This document shows, piece by piece, positions 43,183 through 49,928 of a stretch of 49,928 nucleotides of DNA; position 1 is the stretch's first letter, and each line of letters opens with the position of its first letter. The position numbers and the translations under genes are program-made. Below the pieces are notes generated by a model. It did no database searches and was not told the DNA's origin. It saw only the letters and a list, made by a program, of their open reading frames with translations. This DNA comes from Gemmatimonadota bacterium (GTDB taxonomy: Bacteria > Gemmatimonadota > Gemmatimonadetes > Longimicrobiales > Gaopeijiaceae), in NCBI GenBank assembly GCA_026706635.1, contig JAPOYJ010000043.1:1-49928 (forward strand). Reading direction: 5' to 3'.

Positions 43183-43781
43183 CCGATCAGTCGGGAGACG
43201 CCGATGCGGAGAGTCAGGGTTCGGGTCTTCTGGTACGGCGCATAGGGGCCAACGCGGATGGGTCCGGTGTTCACGAGCCCATGGGCATACAACGCCCCGG
43301 CCAGGAAGCCCCAGGTGCCGCTAGGCCCCACCTCGACCTGCGACCCAAGCGCGACACCGTGATCGAAGGCCTTTGTGTTTTCGCGAGAATCCTGATATCC
43401 CGCAAAGTGCCCCGCCCGGAGGTGCAGCCGGACGGGACCGGCCAAGTCGATCCGCCTGTCCGCCAGTGCCATGAACTCGAGATAGATCAGGGAAACCCCG
43501 CCGCCCAACGCGCACGGATATGGGCCAGGAGGACATTCGCCATCGTACTCCTCCCAGTAGCCCTTCCCCGACAGATTGCTTGCCAACTCGAGGCTCCACC
43601 TGTCGGAAACGGGCAGTCCGAAGGCGACTCCGAGTGCCCCCCCATGCCAGGTCCACGGGTTGTCGAAGTCCAGCGTGGAGAGGTTGATCCCGGCCGATAG
43701 AGCCATCCTGACCTGGCCTTGCGCGGGCGCTCCGGGAAGAAGCAGGAGCAGAGCGAGGGCGCAGATCGCGAAACGCCTCAT
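43179..43781 (-). CDS. Small outer-membrane beta-barrel protein (paralogue 2)
   Basis: A 200-residue secreted protein with signal MRRFAICALALLLLLPGAPA then QGQ. Amphipathic strands follow: RMALSAGINLSTLDF, SLELASNLSGKGYW, GGVSLIYLEFMALAD, and a final LTLRIGVSRLIG. It is related to the 28892-29608 protein, with the same shape and the shared xxALTGG/SAGxxLST-like first strand and EYLELK/IYLEFM strand. The ribosome site is AAGGGGA. The function is unknown. It interrupts the usual ribF-rpsO neighbourhood. Confidence 0.72.
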   Translation of the reverse strand: MRRFAICALALLLLLPGAPAQGQVRMALSAGINLSTLDFDNPWTWHGGALGVAFGLPVSDRWSLELASNLSGKGYWEEYDGECPPGPYPCALGGGVSLIYLEFMALADRRIDLAGPVRLHLRAGHFAGYQDSRENTKAFDHGVALGSQVEVGPSGTWGFLAGALYAHGLVNTGPIRVGPYAPYQKTRTLTLRIGVSRLIG

Positions 43782-43869
43782 GACGGTCCCCTTTCGGATA
43801 GGTTATGGACCCCGCCGGTGCACCGCTGGCGAGCACGGGAGAGGCCGATGCCGGATCTCCGGTCGGCTC

Positions 43870-44119
43870 GCAGCCCGTGGACAAACCTCCCACGGCATTC
43901 GAGCGGCGCTGCATCTCCGCTGGGCCGCTTCGCTCGCTTATCCATACTGTAATCTATGCTTTACAATGTGTAATCCATGGTTTACAATGCCCGTACCCGG
44001 GGCTTCGCTCTGCGTTGCTCCTCGGACCAATAGCGCTGTGGCTATTGGCCCTTCGTCGCGCCTTGCCAGCGGAGCGCTTCGCCGCTCTCGGTGCTCGCGC
44101 GAGATTATCCACGGACTGC
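43870..44119. mobile_element. Longest MITE-like element, copy 8, upstream of rpsO
   Basis: A 250-bp element from GCAGCCCGTGGACAAACC to GATTATCCACGGACTGC. It contains every segment of the family: left arm (CCACGGCATTCGAGCGGCGC), core 43948-43986, GGCTTCGCTCTGCGTTGCTC, an 8-bp hairpin CCAATAGC/GCTATTGG at 44027-44048, and the right arm GCTCTCGGTGCTCGCGCGAG. It is the best reference copy in the window. Confidence 0.9.
43948..43986. repeat. 39-bp twin-palindrome core, copy 8
   Basis: Units at 43948-43965 and 43969-43986, both TGTAA-N8-TTACA, with spacer ATG. On the plus strand TTATCC, an 18-bp gap and TACAAT would also pass as a weak promoter reading toward rpsO. Confidence 0.9.
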
Positions 44120-44281
44120 CAAGCGTCACCGGACCACCCACGGTGCTCTGGAAGCTTGCCATTCGCCTTGTTCCGGTCAAGCTCATCCCGCCGAGCCGTC
44201 TTCCGGGGATTCCGGGAATGCCCTACCTTCCTTGAGCGTCAAAGACCGACGCAGACCGAACTGACGAACAGAGCCACACCC

Positions 44282-44542
44282 ATGACCATCGACAAACGCG
44301 AGGTCGTCGCCAGGTACGAGCACGACGGCACCGGCACCGGGAGCACGCAGGTGCAGGTTGCGCTTCTGACGGCTAGGATCAACCACCTGCGCGGCCATTT
44401 CGACAAACACAGGCACGATCACCACAGTCGCCGCGGCCTGCTCAAGATGGTGGGCCGCAGGCGTCGGCTCCTCGAGTACCTGGAGCGCACCGACATGGCT
44501 CGCTACCGCGCCCTGATCAAGGACCTTGGGCTGCGCCATTGA
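44282..44542 (+). CDS. rpsO: 30S ribosomal protein S15
   Basis: An 86-residue primary 16S-rRNA-binding protein. It contains [20 protein letters not shown] then [20 protein letters not shown] and RRRLLEYL, the standard S15 core. ATG at 44282 gives the normal N-terminus ([15 protein letters not shown]). The ribosome site is weak. It is followed by pnp 200 bp downstream, the classical arrangement. Confidence 0.96.
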   Translation: MTIDKREVVARYEHDGTGTGSTQVQVALLTARINHLRGHFDKHRHDHHSRRGLLKMVGRRRRLLEYLERTDMARYRALIKDLGLRH

Positions 44543-44595
44543 TCCGCGCTGACCTCGGAGCGGCATCGCAGTAGTGCTCCCTCCAACCCGCAGCA

Positions 44596-44619
44596 CCTGG
44601 GGCGCGTCGTCGCCCCGGG
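44596..44619 (+). promoter_or_regulatory. Hairpin in the rpsO-pnp intergenic region
   Basis: CCTGGGGCG, a 6-base loop and CGCCCCGGG form a 9-bp stem (one T-G pair) with no T-run. In enterobacteria a hairpin in this position is cut by RNase III and mediates pnp autoregulation. A similar role here is inference from position. Confidence 0.45.
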
Positions 44620-44743
44620 CTACGCTCCCCGCCCCTTCGCCCGGCTTGCTGCTGGCGAGATCCCGTAATTTTCCAGCCGCTGGCGTACGCTGCGGCGCAA
44701 CTATCCGGCTGTACGCAACACTCGGAAGACGAAGACGAGAGAA

Positions 44744-46855
44744 ATGACAGAGAGAATCGAACGCCGCTTCGCCGGCAGACCGCTCGTACTGGAGGTGGGT
44801 CGCATGGCTCGCCTCGCGCACGGATCCTGCCTCGTGCGTTTCGGCGACACGGTGGTGCTGGTGGCGGCGACGGTGCAGGACAAGCCGACACACCTTCCCT
44901 TCTTCCCCCTCACCGTCGAGTACCGCGAGAAGACCTACGCGGCCGGCAAGATCCCGGGCGGCTTCTTCAAGCGCGAAGGGGCGCCGCAGGAGAAGGAGGT
45001 GCTGTCGTCGAGGCTGACCGACCGCACGCTCCGACCGCTCTTCCCGGACGGCTTCTTTCACGAGACGCAGATCCACGCCCAGGTGCTGAGCGCCGATCAG
45101 GAGAACGACGCCGATGTCCTGACGCTGATCGGGGCCTCGGTGGCGCTGAACACATCGGTCATTCCCTTCAGGACACCGGTGGCGTCGGTGCGCATCGGGC
45201 GCATTCAGAACAACTGGGTGGTGAATCCGACCTTCAGGCAGCTGGAATACGCTGACCTGGACATCGTGGTGGCCGGTTCGGAGAATGCGATCGTGATGGT
45301 GGAAGGTGGGGCCATCGAGGTCCCCGAATCGCAGATCCTGGAGGGGCTCAGGCGGGCCCACGAGGCGATCCGCGAGCTGATCGCCATTCAGGAGGAGCTG
45401 ATTGCGCCGCGCCGCGTGCCGGCGATGGAGTGGGTGCCCAAGGAGGTGGACCCGAGGCTGCGAGAGTTGGTCGAGAGGGCCGCCGAGGGCCGGGTAGCCA
45501 CTGCGGTCCGGATTCCCGGCAAGGTGGAGCGCCTGGCCGCGCTCTCGAAGATCGCCAAGGACGTCACCAAGCAGCTCGAGGCGAACGAACCCGACCTGCC
45601 GCTTGGCGACGGCGGCGTGGGGGAGGTGATCCGCTCCCTCGAGAAGCGGAGTGTGCGGGCCCGGGTTCTCGACGAGGGCGTCCGGGCCGACGGTCGGGGC
45701 CTCGAGGATGTGCGCGCGATCGGTTGCGATGTGGGGCTGCTCCCCCGCACCCACGGGTCGGCGCTCTTCACGCGGGGCGAGACGCAGTCGCTCGGCGTCG
45801 TGACGCTCGGCACCTCGAAGGACGAGCAGCGCATCGACTCGATTGACTCGCCGGAGCAGGTCACCAAGTCCTTCATGCTGCACTACAACTTCCCCCCGTT
45901 CTCGGTGGGGGAGGCGAGGCCGATCCGGGCCACCTCGCGCCGCGAGAAGGGACACGGAGCGCTCGCCGAGCGGGCGATCCGGCCCCTGCTGCCGGAGTAC
46001 GACGACTTCCCCTACACGATCAGGGTCGTCTCGGAGATCCTGGAGTCGAATGGTTCCTCCTCGATGGCCTCCGTCTGCTCCGCGTCGCTCTCGCTCATGG
46101 ACGCCGGAGTCCCGATCAAGGCACCGTGCGCAGGAGTCGCGATGGGGCTCGTGGCCGAGGGCGACCGGGTCGCGGTCCTGACCGATATCCTGGGCCTGGA
46201 GGATGCGCTGGGCGACATGGACTTCAAGGTGGCCGGCACGAAGCAGGGCGTGACATCGATTCAGATGGACATCAAGATCGACGGGCTCTCCTTCGATCTC
46301 CTGGAGCGGGCCCTAGCCCAGGCCCGGAGCGCCCGCATGCACATACTGGGCGAGATGGAGGCAGTGATTGGAGCGCCTCGGGACGACCTCTCGGCCTACG
46401 CGCCGCGTATCTCCTCGCTTCGCATCAATCCTGAGAAGATAGGTGATATAATCGGACCTAAGGGAAAGACTATCAGGGCTATACAGGACGAGTCCGGAGC
46501 CACGATTGAGGTCGATGACGACGGGATCGTGAAGATCGCAGCGGTATCGGGCGAGGCCGCTCGCCGTGCCCAGGAGATGATCGAGGCGATCGCGAAGGAG
46601 CCCGAGGTCGGGGTCATCTACGAGGGTCCGGTCAAGAACACGACCACCTTCGGGGCCTTCGTCGAGATCCTGCCGGGGATCGAGGGGCTCTGCCACATCT
46701 CCGAGCTGGCAGACCACAGGGTGGGCAAGACCGAGGATGTGGTGAGGCGGGGCGACGTGGTGCGGGTCAAGCTCCTCTCGATAGACGAGAAGGGGAGGAT
46801 GCGCCTCTCCAGGAAGGCCGCGGCGGCGGACGACGCGGCGGCTTCGGGGAAGTAG
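44744..46855 (+). CDS. pnp: Polyribonucleotide nucleotidyltransferase (PNPase)
   Basis: A 703-residue phosphorolytic 3'-5' exoribonuclease. It has two RNase PH domains (SSRLTDRTLRPLFPDGF; RTHGSALFTRGETQ and the catalytic acid region TDILGLEDALGDMDFKVAGT). A KH domain (INPEKIGDIIGPKGKTIRAI) and an S1 domain (YEGPVKNTTTFGAFVEILPG) follow. Length is normal. ATG at 44744 follows GAGAGAA. It normally works with RNase E or alone in mRNA decay. Confidence 0.97.
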   Translation: MTERIERRFAGRPLVLEVGRMARLAHGSCLVRFGDTVVLVAATVQDKPTHLPFFPLTVEYREKTYAAGKIPGGFFKREGAPQEKEVLSSRLTDRTLRPLFPDGFFHETQIHAQVLSADQENDADVLTLIGASVALNTSVIPFRTPVASVRIGRIQNNWVVNPTFRQLEYADLDIVVAGSENAIVMVEGGAIEVPESQILEGLRRAHEAIRELIAIQEELIAPRRVPAMEWVPKEVDPRLRELVERAAEGRVATAVRIPGKVERLAALSKIAKDVTKQLEANEPDLPLGDGGVGEVIRSLEKRSVRARVLDEGVRADGRGLEDVRAIGCDVGLLPRTHGSALFTRGETQSLGVVTLGTSKDEQRIDSIDSPEQVTKSFMLHYNFPPFSVGEARPIRATSRREKGHGALAERAIRPLLPEYDDFPYTIRVVSEILESNGSSSMASVCSASLSLMDAGVPIKAPCAGVAMGLVAEGDRVAVLTDILGLEDALGDMDFKVAGTKQGVTSIQMDIKIDGLSFDLLERALAQARSARMHILGEMEAVIGAPRDDLSAYAPRISSLRINPEKIGDIIGPKGKTIRAIQDESGATIEVDDDGIVKIAAVSGEAARRAQEMIEAIAKEPEVGVIYEGPVKNTTTFGAFVEILPGIEGLCHISELADHRVGKTEDVVRRGDVVRVKLLSIDEKGRMRLSRKAAAADDAAASGK

Positions 46856-46898
46856 ACGCAGACTGGCTGGCGGCCACTCGGGCAGGACAGGGCGACCG

Positions 46899-48152
46899 AT
46901 GCCGACGCGCTCCTCCCGAGCGGGCGAGTCGCACCGGGTCACGCACCTCGACAACGGTATCGTCGTCCTGACCGAGTCGGTGCCAGGGGCGCGGAGCGCG
47001 GCCGCAGGGGCATGGATACGTCAGGGCTCCGCCCTCGAGCCAGCCGATATGACGGGTGCCAGCCACCTACTGGAGCACATGGTCTTTCGCGGCACCGCCA
47101 ATCGCTCCCGGCGCGCGATCGCCCTTTCGCTCGAGAGTGTCGGGGGGTCTCTCAACGCCTACACCTCGCGGGAGCACACCGGCTACGAGGCGCGCGTGCT
47201 CCCGGACCACATCCCACTGGCCACAGAGGTGATATCGGATCTGGTCCGGAGTCCGCGCCTCGACGAGGACGACCTGGACCGGGAGCGCGAGGTCGTGACG
47301 GAGGAGATCGCCATGGTCGAGGACACTCCCGACGACCTCGTCTTCGAGTTGCACGGCGCCCGAATGTGGGGCGACCACCCCTACGGCGCCCCGATCCTGG
47401 GGAGCCGCGAGAGCGTGGCCTCGATTCCACGCGATGGCCTGGCCGAGCTGCACCGAAGACGCTACGTGGGGGCCAACCTGATCGTCGCGGCGGCGGGGGC
47501 GGTCGAGCACGACGCCTTCTCGGATCTGGCCTCAAGGTGGTTCGGTCCGGTGGAGGCGGGCGAGCGAACGGAGGCGGTGTCGGAGCCGGCAGGGGCGTGC
47601 GCGGGGACCCACCGGGTGGAGCGCGGCCTCGCCCAGGTGCATATCGTGATCGGGGCGCCCACCCCGGGGCACTCGCACCCAGACCGCTACGCCCTAGCGC
47701 TGCTCTCCGCGGCGCTGGGCGGCGGGATGAGCTCGCGCCTCTTCCAGCGCATTCGCGAGGAGCTGGCGCTGGCCTATGCCGTCCACTCGTACCAGGCCTT
47801 CCATGTGCGGGCGGGAGCCGCGGGCGTCTATCTGGCGACGCGTCCGTCGGAGTGTGCGGCGGCGCTCGACGCTGTGGCGGAGATCTGTCGCGAGGTGGTC
47901 GCCGACGGCCTGTCCGACGAGGAGCTGGAGCGAGTTCGGGAGCAGGTCAAGGGACAGCTGGTCCTCTCGCTGGAGTCCACCGGCGCGCGCCTTCACCGAT
48001 TGGCGAGCGCCGCGCTGTACGACGAGAGGATCATGGGGCTGGACGAGGTGCTGAAGCTGGTCGACGGCGTCTCGCACGGCGACATCGCGAGGGTGGCGGC
48101 CCAGGTGCTCGACCCCGGGCGAAGCTGCACGCTGACTCTGGGCCCCACCTAG
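46899..48152 (+). CDS. M16-family zinc peptidase (processing-peptidase-like)
   Basis: A 417-residue M16B peptidase with the inverted zinc motif HLLEH (His56, Glu59, His60) and the distal Glu136 in VVTEEIAM, spaced as expected. The C-terminal homologous half has GGGMSSRLFQRIREELALAY. Such bacterial proteins resemble mitochondrial processing peptidase beta subunits. No signal peptide is seen. It follows pnp by 43 bp, a common order. Its TAG stop lies in the CTAG at the left edge of a MITE-like element. Confidence 0.92.
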   Translation: MPTRSSRAGESHRVTHLDNGIVVLTESVPGARSAAAGAWIRQGSALEPADMTGASHLLEHMVFRGTANRSRRAIALSLESVGGSLNAYTSREHTGYEARVLPDHIPLATEVISDLVRSPRLDEDDLDREREVVTEEIAMVEDTPDDLVFELHGARMWGDHPYGAPILGSRESVASIPRDGLAELHRRRYVGANLIVAAAGAVEHDAFSDLASRWFGPVEAGERTEAVSEPAGACAGTHRVERGLAQVHIVIGAPTPGHSHPDRYALALLSAALGGGMSSRLFQRIREELALAYAVHSYQAFHVRAGAAGVYLATRPSECAAALDAVAEICREVVADGLSDEELERVREQVKGQLVLSLESTGARLHRLASAALYDERIMGLDEVLKLVDGVSHGDIARVAAQVLDPGRSCTLTLGPT

Positions 48153-48221
48153 CAGCCCCGCCTATCCGTAATGTAATGTATGCTTTACATTATGTAATCC
48201 GTGGTTTACAATCCATAGTTC
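48152..48221. mobile_element. Compact CTAG-flanked MITE-like element, copy 9
   Basis: A reduced element between CTAG 48149-48152 and CTAG 48221-48224, little more than GCAGCCCC, the core 48172-48210 and a short tail. It lies about 55 bp upstream of the ald-dut start. Confidence 0.65.
48172..48210. repeat. 39-bp twin-palindrome core, copy 9
   Basis: Units at 48172-48189 and 48193-48210, both TGTAA-N8-TTACA, with spacer TTA. Majority orientation, upstream of ald-dut. Confidence 0.9.
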
Positions 48222-48278
48222 TAGCTGGACGAAACAGAAGCCTGGAAGACCTGGGCAGCGACCGGAGGAGGGCCGGAG

Positions 48279-49838
48279 ATGCTCATCGGCGTCCCTACCG
48301 AGGTGAAGCAGAACGAGTACCGGGTGGCGCTCACCCCCGCCGGTGCCGAGGCGCTGGCAGAGGCCGGGCACGGCGTGGTGGTGCAGGCGGGCGCGGGGAA
48401 CGACAGCGGCTTCACCGACGACTTCTACGAGCGGGCAGGGGCCGAGGTCGTGGCTGGTGCCAGCGAGCTCTGGGAGCAGGCGGCGATGATCATGAAGGTC
48501 AAGGACCCGGTCGCGTCCGAGTGGCCCCTGATGCGCGAGGGCCAGATCGTCTTCACCTACTTCCACTTCGCCGCCTCGGAGGAGCTGACCCGCGCCGTCA
48601 TCGAGAGCGGGTGCGTGGCGATAGCGTACGAGACGGTCGGCCCCGAGCGCGGCGAGCTCCCCCTCCTGACCCCGATGAGCGAGGTGGCCGGGCGGATGGC
48701 GGTCCAGGAGGGGGCAAGGTATCTGGAGCGTCCCTATGGCGGCTCGGGGATCCTGCTCGGAGGGGTGCCGGGCGTGCTTCCGGCCAAGGTCCTGGTACTT
48801 GGCGGGGGTGTTGTGGGAACCGAGGCCGCGAGGATGGCGGCGGGGCTTGGCGCCAGAGTGGCGGTGATGGACGTCTCGCTACCGCGCCTGCGCGAGCTCG
48901 CGGAGATCATGCCCGCCAACGTGAATGTGCTCTACTCCACCGGCTACGCGGTGCGCAAGCAGCTGCGGGACTCGGACCTCGTGGTGGGCGCGGTGCTGGT
49001 GCCCGGCAACAAGGCACCGAAGCTGGTGGCGCGCGACGACCTCGCAACGATGAGACCGGGATCGGTGATAGTGGACGTGGCGGTCGACCAGGGCGGGTGC
49101 GTGGAGACGATACGCCCGACGACCCACGAAGACCCGGTCTACGAGGTGGACGGCGTGATTCACTACGGGGTCACAAACATGCCGGGAGCGGTACCCAGGA
49201 CATCCACTCTGGCGCTGACCAACGCCACGCTGCCGTACGCCCTGAAGCTGGCCGATGCCGGGTGGAGAGAGGCGTGCGCCGACGATCCCGATCTAGGCCG
49301 CGGAGTCAACATCTGCGAGGGCCGGGTGGTGCACCCCGGAGTGGCCGAGGCCTTCGGGCTCACATGCGACCCGGTGGGGATCGAGCCGTCCCCACCTGCC
49401 GAGACCGTCCGCTTCCGGCGCCTGAGCTCCAATCCCGACCTGGCCCTCCCCGCGCGGGAGACCGCCGGTGCGGCAGGATTCGACGTCCGGAGCTCGGAGT
49501 CGTTCCAGATGGCGCCGGGCGAGATTCGCGCCGCATGCACCGGCTTGGCCATCGAGATGCCGCCTGGGATGGAGTGCCAGGTCAGGCCGCGCTCGGGGCT
49601 GGCGGCGAGGCACGGCCTGACGATGCCGAACAGTCCCGGGACGATCGACTCGGACTACCGTGGCGAGCTGAAGGTGCTGCTCCAGAATCTGGGTCCCCAG
49701 CCGGTCCAGATCCTGCGGGGCGACCGGATCGCGCAGCTCGTCTTCGGCCGCTGCCTCGCGCCTACGATCGCAGAGGGAGCGTCGCCCTCCGAGACCGATC
49801 GCGGCGAGGGAGGCTTCGGGAGCACCGGCGTGGGGTAG
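48279..49838 (+). CDS. Alanine dehydrogenase-dUTPase fusion protein
   Basis: One open frame of 519 residues. Residues 1-365 are a complete alanine dehydrogenase (NAD-dependent alanine/pyruvate interconversion): substrate residues Arg15, Lys75 and His96, the NAD motif GGGVVGTEA (175-183), and Asp270 all fall at the canonical numbers. Residues 376-519 are a complete trimeric dUTPase (dUTP to dUMP): AGFDVRS (399), PRSGLA (437), GTIDSDYRGE (454), GDRIAQLVF (481), and the P-loop-like RGEGGFGSTG (508). The join is a ~10-residue Pro-rich linker with no stop. A GTG at 49374 could allow internal initiation of Dut. GGAGGAGGG precedes ATG 48279. Confidence 0.93.
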   Translation: MLIGVPTEVKQNEYRVALTPAGAEALAEAGHGVVVQAGAGNDSGFTDDFYERAGAEVVAGASELWEQAAMIMKVKDPVASEWPLMREGQIVFTYFHFAASEELTRAVIESGCVAIAYETVGPERGELPLLTPMSEVAGRMAVQEGARYLERPYGGSGILLGGVPGVLPAKVLVLGGGVVGTEAARMAAGLGARVAVMDVSLPRLRELAEIMPANVNVLYSTGYAVRKQLRDSDLVVGAVLVPGNKAPKLVARDDLATMRPGSVIVDVAVDQGGCVETIRPTTHEDPVYEVDGVIHYGVTNMPGAVPRTSTLALTNATLPYALKLADAGWREACADDPDLGRGVNICEGRVVHPGVAEAFGLTCDPVGIEPSPPAETVRFRRLSSNPDLALPARETAGAAGFDVRSSESFQMAPGEIRAACTGLAIEMPPGMECQVRPRSGLAARHGLTMPNSPGTIDSDYRGELKVLLQNLGPQPVQILRGDRIAQLVFGRCLAPTIAEGASPSETDRGEGGFGSTGVG

Positions 49839-49848
49839 GCTGCTCCTT

Positions 49849-49928
49849 GCAGCCCGTGGACAGGCCTCCCACGGCATTCGAGCAGCGCTGCATCTCCGCT
49901 GGACCGCGGTGCTCTGCGTTGCTCCTCG
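49849..49928. mobile_element. MITE-like element, left part, cut by window end
   Basis: GCAGCCCGTGGACAGGCC, then CCCACGGCATTCGAGCAGCG and GCTCTGCGTTGCTCCTCG. It begins 10 bp after the ald-dut stop and continues beyond the window. No core is present in the visible part. Confidence 0.8.

Noticed and set aside
32889-44119. Replication origin suggested by DnaA-box-like TTATCCAC
   Set aside because: The boxes are parts of dispersed element termini. There is no cluster, no AT-rich unwinding region beside them, and no dnaA or dnaN nearby.
2092-48210. CRISPR array interpretation of the repeated palindromes
   Set aside because: The repeats are dispersed by kilobases between genes, there are no regular spacers, and no cas genes are present.

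Overview
The window is a high-GC bacterial chromosome segment. Several features suggest Gemmatimonadota: an Oar-like TonB-dependent receptor with a carboxypeptidase-regulatory N-terminus, a CcmH-like protein of the SPFCPGL type, an HDAC-like hydrolase, and the runs prs-rplY-pth and rimP-nusA-infB-DUF503-rbfA-truB-ribF-rpsO-pnp-M16-ald/dut. This assignment rests on gene content and order only.

Layout. 1-2.1 kb: a 5'-truncated beta-propeller gene, an nth 3' fragment, an HD hydrolase and intact nth. 2.2-5.6 kb: the TonB receptor on the minus strand. 5.65-8.2 kb: a duplicated accessory patch with two DUF1232 copies, a lipoprotein, a second nth fragment and an HD-gene fragment. 8.3-18.3 kb: carB, an HDAC-like hydrolase, a CcmH-like protein, an M24 peptidase, priA, an HNH protein and a small conserved protein. 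18.2-23.1 kb: a complete TolC / ABC ATPase / adaptor / MacB-type permease export operon. 23.3-28.8 kb: prs, rplY (short form), pth, hppA and an M20 peptidase. 28.9-35.4 kb: an accessory zone with an outer-membrane barrel, a class II aldolase-like gene, an Ig-like lipoprotein, a DUF4105 membrane protein and two separated halves of an IS110-type transposase. 35.5-49.8 kb: the translation/RNA operons rimP to ribF and rpsO-pnp, an M16 peptidase, and one continuous frame joining alanine dehydrogenase to dUTPase.

The most striking feature is a dispersed non-coding element in almost every larger intergenic gap, with at least 16 full, partial or degenerate copies. Its ends are inverted repeats related to GCAG(T/C)CCGTGGA(T/C)AA, and four copies have CTAG on both sides, consistent with a 4-bp target duplication. 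Eight copies carry a 39-bp AT-rich core of two tandem palindromes, TGTAA-N8-TTACA then N3 then TGTAA-N8-TTACA, with a 21-bp repeat period. A ninth core, just upstream of carB, keeps only the boxes and their spacing. CTAG at the element ends often supplies the stop codon of a neighbouring gene, and one copy appears to have split an overlapping stop/start between the M24 peptidase and priA. An IS110 remnant sits inside the terminal repeat of another copy. No gene that could move these elements is in the window.

Other points of note are the Ald-Dut fusion, a predicted promoter plus terminator/antiterminator leader before rimP-nusA-infB, and repeated partial duplication of the nth/HD/DUF1232 neighbourhood.
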